Below, one piece after another: positions 1 to 5,510 of a stretch of 10,885 bases of DNA (position 1 is the first letter of the stretch; each line of letters opens with the position of its first letter). Source of the DNA: Planctomycetota bacterium (GTDB taxonomy: Bacteria; Planctomycetota; PUPC01; DSUN01); the NCBI GenBank assembly GCA_016872875.1, contig VGYW01000285.1:1-10885 (forward strand), read 5' to 3'. A model generated the notes under the pieces. That model saw only the letters and a list, made by a program, of their open reading frames with translations. It was not told the DNA's origin and ran no database searches. The translations under genes were made by a program, and so were the position numbers.

Positions 1-228
1 GCCGAGAGGCTGGGGGCCAAGGCGATTTTCTCCTGGAAGCCGCACCCCTCACACCTCGTGGGCGAGTTCGACGCCGCCCGCCTTCGCGCCTACGTCCAGC
101 ACACCTGCGAAGCCACCCGCGCCTGCATCGTCGAGATGATCCTCAAGGACACCCACACCTGCGAGCACCACCCCGAGCGGTTCACGCGCTGGACCGAGGT
201 CGCCCGCGAAGTGGCCGAGAGGTACTGA
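1..228 (+). CDS. 3' end of conserved protein of unknown function
   Basis: The open frame enters from the left edge and stops at TGA 226-228, leaving 75 residues. The visible part contains the stretch FSWKPHPSHLVGEFD, then a helix, then VEMILKDTHTCEHHPERF and a Trp-containing helix to the end. The KDTHTC and HPERF segments look like a conserved C-terminal signature that I associate with uncharacterised TIM-barrel proteins distantly like uroporphyrinogen decarboxylase/methyltransferases in planctomycetes and Lentisphaerae. That association is from memory and is weak. The N-terminal catalytic part lies outside the window, so no function is assigned. A T-rich run follows the stop but has no convincing hairpin before it. 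Confidence 0.6.
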   Translation, partial: AERLGAKAIFSWKPHPSHLVGEFDAARLRAYVQHTCEATRACIVEMILKDTHTCEHHPERFTRWTEVAREVAERY

Positions 229-236
229 TTTTTTAC

Positions 237-265
237 TTGAACCCCAAACGCGCGTTGGCTACAAT
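237..265 (+). promoter_or_regulatory. sigma70-like promoter of the small membrane-protein cluster
   Basis: A -35 box TTGAAC (237-242) is followed by a 17-bp spacer and a -10 box TACAAT (260-265), which matches the consensus at five of six positions. Transcription would start near 272, giving a leader of about 40 nt before the ATG at 311. It lies in the only clear non-coding gap upstream of three consecutive small genes, so it probably drives all of them. Confidence 0.6.
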
Positions 266-310
266 TCATGACAGGGTGGGAACACACTGGTCTCTTGAGA
301 GGAGAAGGCG

Positions 311-535
311 ATGGAAGAGACAGCCACGCAGCAAGAGGTCAAGGAGCTTGGGGCGAAGGTTGCGGACCTCCGGCACGACCTGGCCGACGTCTTGAGGCTC
401 ACGAAGGACAAGGTTGTGACCGGCACAACGGAGTGGACGAAGGCCCATCCGCTTGCGGCGCTCGGCATCGCGGCTGGCCTGGGGGCCAGCATCGGCTTCG
501 CCGTCGGAATGCTCGTCGGCCGCAACCGAGGCTGA
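311..535 (+). CDS. DUF883 (ElaB/YqjD)-like membrane-anchored protein
   Basis: This is a 74-aa protein. Residues 1-40 form a charged amphipathic helix with heptad-like spacing (EVKELGAKVADLRHDLADVL), and residues 44-74 form a glycine-rich membrane segment ending in GMLVGRNRG. The order 'helix, HPLAALGIAAGLGASIGF, Arg tail' matches the DUF883 family, whose E. coli members ElaB and YqjD are inner-membrane tail-anchored proteins that bind ribosomes in stationary phase. It is shorter than those (about 100 aa), mainly in the helical part. The start is supported by GGAG at 301-304, six bases before the ATG. It is the first of three small genes resembling yqjD-yqjE-yqjK. Ribosome binding is known for the E. 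coli relatives and is only inferred here. Confidence 0.75.
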   Translation: MEETATQQEVKELGAKVADLRHDLADVLRLTKDKVVTGTTEWTKAHPLAALGIAAGLGASIGFAVGMLVGRNRG

Positions 536-560
536 GCAGGCCCTGTTGCGGGAGGTCCCG

Positions 561-692
561 GTCTGTAGTGCGGCCCTCAGGCCGTCCTCTTGTTGCCCCT
601 ATCGCAATCGTCCCCCGTCCTTCGTCCTCGATTCTCCTGGCTCGCGAGGACAAGAGTCGAGAACGAGGACGATGGACGAGGGCGAGGACGAT
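561..692 (+). repeat. intergenic palindromic repeats, including GAGGAC element copy 1
   Basis: Two units lie between the DUF883-like and holin-like genes. A small hairpin CGGCC-CTCA-GGCCG sits at 571-584 after GTCTGTAGTG. A second element runs from 606 to 692: its left arm is rich in CGTCC/CGTCCTCG, its centre is TCTCCTGGCTCG...AAGAGTCGAG, and its right arm is rich in GAGGACGA and ends GAGGACGAT. The same centre and arms recur at 7750-7843, and the right arm alone at 6917-6953, so this is a dispersed family. Copy 1 is the most diverged and its arms are no longer perfect complements. Its right end lies just before the Shine-Dalgarno (694-700) of the next gene. Confidence 0.75.
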
Positions 693-709
693 AGGAGGGG
701 AACACACGC

Positions 710-1045
710 TTGACCACGGACATCGGCGAAGACCCTGCCCCTCCTGGCGCCACCGGGCACCTGCGGCGGGCGCTCGGTCACGCACTCGAGGCGTCGCGGT
801 GCGCCGTTGCGCTCATCCTGGGCCAGGTCGAGCGTGGCGCCTCTGCGATCGTGCGTCAGGCCATCGTCGGCTTCCTCCTTGTGGGCATCGCCCTCCTGGG
901 CATCGTCCTCTTCGCGTGCGGGCTGGCCGCCTTCCTCGAAAGCCGGCTCGGCGTCCCAGGCTCCGGCCCCATGGCCATCGGCGGCACGCTTCTGGCAATC
1001 GTCAGCTTCATCGTGTTTCTGCGGTCCAAATGGACGCGGAGGTGA
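710..1045 (+). CDS. holin-3_6 / YqjE-like membrane protein
   Basis: This is a 111-aa protein starting at TTG (710), chosen because GGAGGGG at 694-700 sits nine bases upstream and no ATG fits better. Residues 1-45 are a soluble amphipathic helix. Two membrane helices follow, IVGFLLVGIALLGIVLFACG (about 50-72) and PMAIGGTLLAIVSFIVFL (about 86-104), and the protein ends in a basic SKWTRR tail. This layout matches the Phage_holin_3_6 / YqjE family (PF07332-like), which despite the name is a common chromosomal envelope protein found next to DUF883 genes. The neighbour on the left is a DUF883-like gene, which supports the call. No lysis genes are near, so a phage role is unlikely. Confidence 0.65.
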   Translation: MTTDIGEDPAPPGATGHLRRALGHALEASRCAVALILGQVERGASAIVRQAIVGFLLVGIALLGIVLFACGLAAFLESRLGVPGSGPMAIGGTLLAIVSFIVFLRSKWTRR

Positions 1046-1062
1046 ATCCCTCGCGGCAAGAG

Positions 1063-1145
1063 CACGCCCAAGCGCAGCTTGGGCGTGGCACCCCTTGTTC
1101 CCTCCGCTCCACCCCGGGTGCCACGCCCAAACTCGTTTGGGCGTG
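1063..1145 (+). repeat. paired-hairpin palindrome with CACGCCCAA arms
   Basis: Two perfect hairpins face each other. The first is 1063-1073/1077-1087 (CACGCCCAAGC, loop GCA). The second is 1122-1132/1135-1145 (CACGCCCAAAC). Between them, 1081-1093 (GGGCGTGGCACCC) is the exact reverse complement of 1116-1128, so the whole region can also fold as one long stem. It fills the gap between the second and third small genes. It lacks a U-tract, so it does not look like a terminator. It shares the outer GGCACCC word and its architecture with the element at 1585-1657. Confidence 0.85.
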
Positions 1146-1160
1146 CGGGAGCCTGGCTCG

Positions 1161-1556
1161 ATGAGCAGCAGCCCACCCCCTGAGGTGCTGGACAGCCTCC
1201 CGCCGGCGGAGCTCGAGCGCCGCATGCAGGAGCACCTGGACGCAATGTGGTCCGAGCTCCAGGCGGCGGGCGAGGAGTTGCGCGCCCACTACCACCCGCT
1301 CAACGTGGCCGCTCGCCACCCCCTTGCCACGGCAGCGGCCGCAGGCGCACTGGCCGCCCTCGGCCTCCGCGCCCTTCGGCGCGCCGCGGCGCCGCCCGCC
1401 CCTCCCGCGCCCGCGGCCACGGAACCCCTGGGCCGCGGCATCGTTCGTTCCCTCCTCAGCAGCCTGGCCTCGGCCGCCGGCCGCGCCCTGCCCACCCTCG
1501 CCGCCGCCTGGGCCAGCCGCGCCGGTCCCAACGAGCAGCAGCACACCCCTATGTGA
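1161..1556 (+). CDS. small Ala-rich membrane-associated protein (YqjK/DUF883-like position)
   Basis: This is a 131-aa protein beginning MSSSPPPEVLDSLPPAELERRM; GGGAG lies nine bases before the ATG. Residues 10-45 form a charged helix. HPLNVAARHPLATAAAAGALAALGLRALRR (about 48-77) then resembles the 'HP...A.G...G' membrane helix plus Arg ending of DUF883 proteins. After a Pro/Ala linker (about 78-96), a second Ala-rich helix (LLSSLASAAGRALPTLAAAWAS) ends the protein. It is third in the cluster, where E. coli has yqjK, but it does not clearly match that family by eye. Low-complexity Ala content could mimic homology. It is probably a peripheral or single-pass envelope protein co-expressed with the previous two genes. 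Confidence 0.6.
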   Translation: MSSSPPPEVLDSLPPAELERRMQEHLDAMWSELQAAGEELRAHYHPLNVAARHPLATAAAAGALAALGLRALRRAAAPPAPPAPAATEPLGRGIVRSLLSSLASAAGRALPTLAAAWASRAGPNEQQHTPM

Positions 1557-1584
1557 ACCATCACGATCGGAATGGGTGGCACCA

Positions 1585-1657
1585 TCAACGGCTTCCGTTG
1601 AGGGTGCGGACCGGGCCAGCCCCTGAAGACACCCTCAAGCGAGGACGCTTGAGGGTG
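1585..1657 (+). repeat. paired-hairpin palindrome with TCAACGG and CACCCTCAAGCG arms
   Basis: The first hairpin is TCAACGG-CTT-CCGTTGA (1585-1601). The second is a perfect 12-bp stem, 1630-1641/1646-1657 (CACCCTCAAGCG, loop AGGA). TGGGTGGCACC precedes the pair (1573-1583 region) and GGCACCCA follows it, the same word that borders the 1063-1145 element. It lies in the 192-bp gap 1557-1748, upstream of a promoter. The stems differ from the first element while loops and borders are similar. Confidence 0.8.
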
Positions 1658-1692
1658 GCACCCACCAGTGTTGTAAGATCCCATTTGCCCTG

Positions 1693-1721
1693 TTGCGCTG
1701 GCCGGCCTCGGCGGGTAGAAT
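1693..1721 (+). promoter_or_regulatory. sigma70-like promoter of the 307-aa gene
   Basis: A weak -35 box TTGCGC (1693-1698), a 17-bp spacer and a -10 box TAGAAT (1716-1721, five of six consensus bases) are seen. Transcription would begin near 1728, leaving a leader of only about 20 nt that holds the Shine-Dalgarno AGGAG (1737-1741). Confidence 0.5.
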
Positions 1722-1748
1722 CCGTTGGGCCGGGCCAGGAGAGCCAGC

Positions 1749-2672
1749 ATGCGCCTGTGGGTCTGGCGCAACATCCGCATCGAACTGCCCGACGACTGGG
1801 AGATGCTCCAGTTCTCGCGCGACCCGCAGGCTGGGCGGTGCGCGTTCGCCGACAGGTATCAGTTCCGTGCGGAACTGAGCTGGCAGGCCGTCCCCGGTCC
1901 GCCCGACATGGCACGCCTTGCCTCCGACTACCTCGCGAAGCTCACGCGCGATGGCACGCGCCCCGCGTCCCCGACGCGGCAGGATTCCGCCCCGGAGGGG
2001 CGGGCCACAGCGGTGTCCTTCGGGGAATGGCGCGGGCTTCGAGGCTCCGAGAATGGGCTTGCCACCTCACGCTTCTGCCGCTATCTTGCGGAGGAAAGCT
2101 GCATCGTGGAGCTCGTGCTCCCCTGGCCCGAGGCCCTCGATGCGCGGCTCGAAGAGGCGGTGCTAGGGAGCGTGGCGGCAGAGCCCCAATGGCCATGGGG
2201 CCTGAGGCGATGGCGGGCATTTGGCATGGACCTCCTCGCCTCGCATGGCCTTGCGCTGCACGAGTGCAGCGTGGAGCCGGCGGCGGCGCGCATGACCTTT
2301 GGAGATGAGCGGACGGGGTGTTCCGAGACGTTCCAGCGCCTCGGCATGGTGAGCGAGTGGCTCTGCGGCACAGTGCGCGACTGGCTCTGCCGCCAAAAGC
2401 CCAGCGGGGTGGCCTGGGCTTCTGAAGCATCAGCCCAGGTGAATGGGCACACGATCGAGACGCGGGCCGGGATGGTCAAGCGCGGCCTGGCGCGGCGCGC
2501 GCTCCGTTACGAGGCGACCGCCTGGCTCTGCCCGGCTGATGGGCGCCTCTACTGTGTGAGCGCTGCCGGCTCCGATGGGATGAGCGCCTCCGAGCTCGCC
2601 GGCAGGCGCCTTGCCTGCTGCGGGAGCATGGCTTCCCGCTTTCCCCTCTCCCTCTGGGAGAGGGCAGGGTGA
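1749..2672 (+). CDS. uncharacterised protein, pairs with PqqD-like gene
   Basis: This 307-aa soluble protein begins MRLWVWRNIRIELPDDWEML. The ATG at 1749 is preferred over an upstream GTG at 1725 because AGGAG (1737-1741) precedes it by seven bases. It has no signal peptide or membrane helix. Features seen are the aromatic, charged N-terminus (DDWEMLQFSRD, DRYQFRAELSW, 16-46), Trp-rich middle motifs (FGEWRGLR, WPWGLRRWRAF) and a late CPADGRLYCVSA segment (about 258-270). It reads like two similar halves of a beta-rich fold, but I do not recognise a named family. I recall similar proteins beside PqqD-like genes in planctomycetes. The last ~12 residues (SRFPLSLWERAG) are encoded by a palindromic repeat, so the native C-terminus was probably replaced. 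Confidence 0.7.
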   Translation: MRLWVWRNIRIELPDDWEMLQFSRDPQAGRCAFADRYQFRAELSWQAVPGPPDMARLASDYLAKLTRDGTRPASPTRQDSAPEGRATAVSFGEWRGLRGSENGLATSRFCRYLAEESCIVELVLPWPEALDARLEEAVLGSVAAEPQWPWGLRRWRAFGMDLLASHGLALHECSVEPAAARMTFGDERTGCSETFQRLGMVSEWLCGTVRDWLCRQKPSGVAWASEASAQVNGHTIETRAGMVKRGLARRALRYEATAWLCPADGRLYCVSAAGSDGMSASELAGRRLACCGSMASRFPLSLWERAG

Positions 2673-2804
2673 GGGCGCTGGGAGCGGGGGGCGCAGGAAG
2701 ATTGCGGAGTTGCACAACTCTGCAATCTTCTCACTGCCTCGAGAGTAGGGGCCGCGCCCAGTCCGAGGCCCGTGATCCCCACCCTCTCCCAAAGGGGGGG
2801 TGGG
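2643..2804 (+). repeat. composite palindromic element spanning the gap before the PqqD-like gene
   Basis: Three hairpins are found in series. The first is CCCTCTCCC-TCT-GGGAGAGGG (2644-2664), within the 3' end of the upstream gene. The second is a 15-bp stem 2697-2711/2716-2730 (GAAGATTGCGGAGTT, loop GCAC, one G:U pair). The third is CCCACCC...AAA...GGGTGGG (2778-2804), just before the next start. The first and third are inverted relative to each other (CAGGGTGAGGG versus CCCCACCCTCTCCC). The CCCTCTCCC/GGGAGAGGG unit resembles REP-type repeats that are widespread in bacteria. No T-run follows the central hairpin, so termination is doubtful. Confidence 0.75.
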
Positions 2805-2817
2805 AAAGAGATGCGAG

Positions 2818-3285
2818 ATGACAACGGCTGCTGGGACAAGCTGGCGGGCGGTGCTCGCGGCGCGGCCCGTGCGCAACGCCGCTGGAACTGCGTCGGCGGA
2901 TCCGACCGGCGAAGTGGCCATTGCGGTGCCGATGAAGCGGCCGCGCTGGCTCGTGCCGCCGCTGTCGTGGCTCGTGCCGCTGAGGCCGAGCCGCACGGTG
3001 CGGCTCGACAACCTGGGCGCCCAGGTGTGGGAGCTGTGCGACGGGGGGCGGACCGTGGAGGAGATTGTGGACGAGTTCGCGCGCCGCCACCGCCTGACGT
3101 TCCACGAGGCGCGCGTGGCGGTGACGGGCTACCTGAGCCAGCTCGTGCGAAGGGGCGTGCTGGCGATGGCAATCATGGATGGATGGATGAATGGATGGGT
3201 GGATGAATGGATGAATGAAAGAGGCCCAGGCCCGCTCTGGCAATCATCCAGTCATCCACCCATCCATTCATCCCCTCCGAGATAG
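2818..3285 (+). CDS. PqqD-like (RRE-fold) protein with repeat-encoded tail
   Basis: This is a 155-aa protein. Residues about 40-118 match the PqqD family: RTVRLDNLGAQVWELCDGGRTVEEIVDEFARRH followed by a second helical half, ARVAVTGYLSQLVRRGVL. PqqD-fold domains bind leader peptides of RiPP precursors and present them to modifying enzymes. Stand-alone copies of unknown role are also common. No radical-SAM enzyme or precursor peptide is visible nearby. Residues 1-38 are unremarkable. The start at 2818 follows a weak purine stretch (GGGAAAGAG), and GTG 2800 is an alternative. The last ~37 residues (MDGWMNGWVDEWMNE...) are translated from a GGAT-type inverted repeat and are not family sequence. 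The next gene starts 12 bp later, so the two are probably co-transcribed. Confidence 0.75.
   Translation: MTTAAGTSWRAVLAARPVRNAAGTASADPTGEVAIAVPMKRPRWLVPPLSWLVPLRPSRTVRLDNLGAQVWELCDGGRTVEEIVDEFARRHRLTFHEARVAVTGYLSQLVRRGVLAMAIMDGWMNGWVDEWMNERGPGPLWQSSSHPPIHSSPPR
3174..3273 (+). repeat. GGAT-type long inverted repeat inside the 3' end of the PqqD-like gene
   Basis: The left arm 3185-3213 (tetranucleotide-like GGATGAATGGATGGG...) and the right arm 3245-3273 are reverse complements over 29 bp with one mismatch, separated by 31 bp containing GGCCCAGGCCCG. The word TGGCAATCAT occurs at 3167-3176, immediately left of the repeat, and again at 3238-3247, running into the right arm. The unit is in frame with the PqqD-like gene and ends 24 bases before the next ATG. 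Confidence 0.85.
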
Positions 3286-3297
3286 CAGGAACGCCTG

Positions 3298-5340
3298 ATG
3301 CGGTTGCGGGCGATCATCATCGGCCTTCTCTCCGCGGCGGCGGTGTGCGCCTTCGCGTTCTTCAACGACTTCATCATGAAGCAGACGTTCCTGGTCGGCA
3401 ACTACATGCCGATCTCGGTCTACGGCGGGCTGCTGGTGTTCCTGCTCGTCGTGAATCCGCTGCTGCTCCGGGCGTCGAAACGGCTGGCCTTGACGAACCG
3501 CGACCTTGCGGTGATCATCGCGCTCACGCTGGCGGCCTGCTACGTGCCGGGCCGCGGGCTGATGCACTACTTCGGCACGTTCCTGATGCTGCCCCACAAG
3601 TACGAGCGGACGACGCCTGGCTGGAAGGCGACCGGCGTGGTGCAACTCGCCCCAGAGCGCATGCTGGCGGACATCTCGCGGAACGAGAGCGTGTCGCTCA
3701 ACGGCTTCGTGCAGGGCTTGGGCGAGGGGAGCCGGCACATGGCCTTCTCGCGCATCCCCTGGTACGCCTGGCGGCGGACGCTCGCCTTCTGGCTGCCGCT
3801 GCTTCTCGTGTTCTCGGTGGGGATGATCGCCCTGGCGCTCGTGGTGCACCGCCAGTGGTCGAGCCACGAGCAGATGCCCTATCCCATCGTGTCGTTCGCC
3901 AACGCGCTCCTGCCGCAGGAGGGGGAGGCGCGGGGCGGGGTGTTCCGCAGCCGCCTCTTCTGGATCGGCTGCCTCGTCGTGCTGGCCATCCACCTGAACA
4001 ACTACGCCGTGGCGTGGTGGCCGCGGTATCTCATCAGGATCGAACGCACCTTCGATTTCCGCACCCTGTCCGAGGCCATCCCAGCCTTCCAGCGGGCGAG
4101 GGACTACATGTATAACCTCACGAACCCGACGATCTACTACACCGTGGTCGCCTTCGCGTTCTTCCTCTCGACCGACGTGTCGTTCTCGCTGGGCATAGCG
4201 GGCGCCGTGTACGCCTATGCTTTCGGGACGCTTGCTGGCTACGGCATTGATCTCGGCGGGGGCGGATTCCTGTCGCTGAAGCGCGAGACTTTTCTCTACG
4301 GGGGCGCGTACTTCGGGATGTTCCTGGTGCTCCTCTACACCGGGCGGCACTACTACCTGAACGTCTTCCGCCGCAGCCTCGGCCTCTCGTCGGGCGAGGC
4401 GGTCGAGCGCGAGGCGGTCTGGGCCGCCAGGGTCTTCCTGGCCTGCTCGGCGCTCTTCGCCATCCAGTTGTGCATAGTGGGGCTGGACTGGTATCTCGCC
4501 GTCCTCTACACCCTCGGGGCGGTCATCATCTTCACGGTCGTCAGCCGCGTGGTGGCGGAGACGGGGGCGTTCTACATCCACGCCTACCACTTCCCCTGCG
4601 TCATCCTCTGGGGCTTCCTGGGGGCGAAAGCCATCGGGCCGAAGGGCATGCTCATCATGTTCATGGTAACGTCCCTCCTCCTCATTGACCCCCGCGAAGC
4701 GGTCATGCCGTTCATGGTTCACGCCTTCAAGCTGGTGGATTCCGCCCGCGTGAGGCTGGGCAAGGTGGCCGCCTGGAGCGCGGTGGCCCTGGTGCTCGGC
4801 TTCGCTGTGGCCGTGCCCGCCACGCTCTACTGGCACTACGACCAGGGGATGGGCAAGACGACCGACGGCTGGACCCACAACGTCCCGAAGATGGCCTTCG
4901 ACGCGACAGTGAGCGCGATGGAGAAGCTGAAGGCGCAAGGGAACCTCGAGGCCGCGGGACGGCTCTCGGGCTGGGAGTGGCTTCGGAACCTCGCCCCGAC
5001 CGGCTCGTGCGTGCTCTCGTTCTGCGTCACGCTGGGGCTTGTGCTCCTCTTTGCGGCGGCGCGGCTGCGCTTCCCCCGATGGCCGATCCACCCGATCATG
5101 TTCCTCGTGCTCGGCACCTGGCAGAGCCGGTGCTTCGGCTTCTCGTTCCTCATCGGCTGCCTCGTCAAGGTGGCCGTGACCAAGTACGGCGGGGCCTCAG
5201 CCTACCAGAGGGCCAAGCCGTTCATGATCGGCGTCATCGCGGGCGACATGCTCGGCGGCCTCCTGCCCATGCTCATCGGCCTCGTCTACTGGTATTCCGC
5301 GGGCGAACCGCCCAGACAGTTCCTGGTGTTTCCGTCATGA
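3298..5340 (+). CDS. DUF6785/DUF6784-like polytopic membrane protein
   Basis: This 680-aa inner-membrane protein has more than ten hydrophobic helices. The N-terminal part (LRAIIIGLLSAAAVCAFAFFND, then VGNYMPISVYGGLLVFLLVVNPLL and the conserved CYVPGRGLMHYFGTFLMLPHKYE) fits what I know of DUF6785. The C-terminal ~90 residues (FPRWPIHPIMFLVLGTWQS...KVAVTKYGGASAYQRAKPF..G...GD) fit DUF6784. The two domains usually occur as one chain in planctomycetes and Verrucomicrobia and resemble OPT-type transporters, but no substrate is known. AGGA at 3287-3290, seven bases before the ATG, supports the start. The gene ends ...RQFLVFPS, and this 3' end is duplicated 170 bp downstream past a palindromic element. 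It lies upstream of an ABC transporter and may share its transcript. Confidence 0.8.
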   Translation: MRLRAIIIGLLSAAAVCAFAFFNDFIMKQTFLVGNYMPISVYGGLLVFLLVVNPLLLRASKRLALTNRDLAVIIALTLAACYVPGRGLMHYFGTFLMLPHKYERTTPGWKATGVVQLAPERMLADISRNESVSLNGFVQGLGEGSRHMAFSRIPWYAWRRTLAFWLPLLLVFSVGMIALALVVHRQWSSHEQMPYPIVSFANALLPQEGEARGGVFRSRLFWIGCLVVLAIHLNNYAVAWWPRYLIRIERTFDFRTLSEAIPAFQRARDYMYNLTNPTIYYTVVAFAFFLSTDVSFSLGIAGAVYAYAFGTLAGYGIDLGGGGFLSLKRETFLYGGAYFGMFLVLLYTGRHYYLNVFRRSLGLSSGEAVEREAVWAARVFLACSALFAIQLCIVGLDWYLAVLYTLGAVIIFTVVSRVVAETGAFYIHAYHFPCVILWGFLGAKAIGPKGMLIMFMVTSLLLIDPREAVMPFMVHAFKLVDSARVRLGKVAAWSAVALVLGFAVAVPATLYWHYDQGMGKTTDGWTHNVPKMAFDATVSAMEKLKAQGNLEAAGRLSGWEWLRNLAPTGSCVLSFCVTLGLVLLFAAARLRFPRWPIHPIMFLVLGTWQSRCFGFSFLIGCLVKVAVTKYGGASAYQRAKPFMIGVIAGDMLGGLLPMLIGLVYWYSAGEPPRQFLVFPS

Positions 5341-5510
5341 GACCCGCCGAGGTTGGTGGGCAACCCGCGTTTTCCTCGTTCCCACGCTCCGCGTGGGAAC
5401 GCGCCTGTGCGACGCTCCGCGTCGAGGCGGGACGCAGGAGCGTCCAGGACATGCGTTCCCACGGAGGACCGTGGGAACGAGGAGAATGGTTCCTGGTGTT
5501 CCCGTCGTGA
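5319..5510 (+). repeat. direct repeat of a stop/start junction flanking a palindromic element
   Basis: 5319-5340 and 5489-5510 are 22-bp direct repeats with two differences. Both encode FLVFPS followed by TGA, and in both the stop overlaps a start codon (ATGA in the first, GTGA in the second). Weaker similarity continues to the right: MRPAEVGGQP after the first copy and MKTIEIREQP after the second. The multi-hairpin element lies between the copies. Confidence 0.85.
5375..5485 (+). repeat. REP-like multi-hairpin element (GTTCCCACG family)
   Basis: Four hairpins occur in series: CGTTCCCACGC-TCC-GCGTGGGAACG (5377-5401), CGACGC-TCC-GCGTCG (5410-5424), GACGC-AGGA-GCGTC (5431-5444) and CGTTCCCACGG-AGGA-CCGTGGGAACG (5454-5479). 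The outer pair are inverted copies of each other, as are the inner pair, so the whole element is an imperfect palindrome. The outer GTTCCCACG/CGTGGGAAC word is a widespread REP-type repeat known from many bacterial genomes. It separates the DUF6785/6784 gene from the permease gene. Confidence 0.9.

Noticed and set aside
710..1045. Prophage lysis holin
   Set aside because: No endolysin, structural or integrase genes are near, and the DUF883-like neighbour fits the chromosomal YqjE-type context.
2697..2730. Rho-independent terminator after the 307-aa gene
   Set aside because: The stem is strong but no T-run follows; the hairpin is better explained as part of a repeat element.
3268..5091. 607-codon open frame on the - strand
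   Set aside because: It mirrors the DUF6785/6784 gene, has a low-complexity His/Glu/Arg-rich translation with no domain, and arises from GC-rich codon bias in the opposite frame.
5341..5510. Short + frame giving FPRSAWERACATLRVE
   Set aside because: This type of peptide is a well-known artefact of translating GTTCCCACG-type palindromic repeats.
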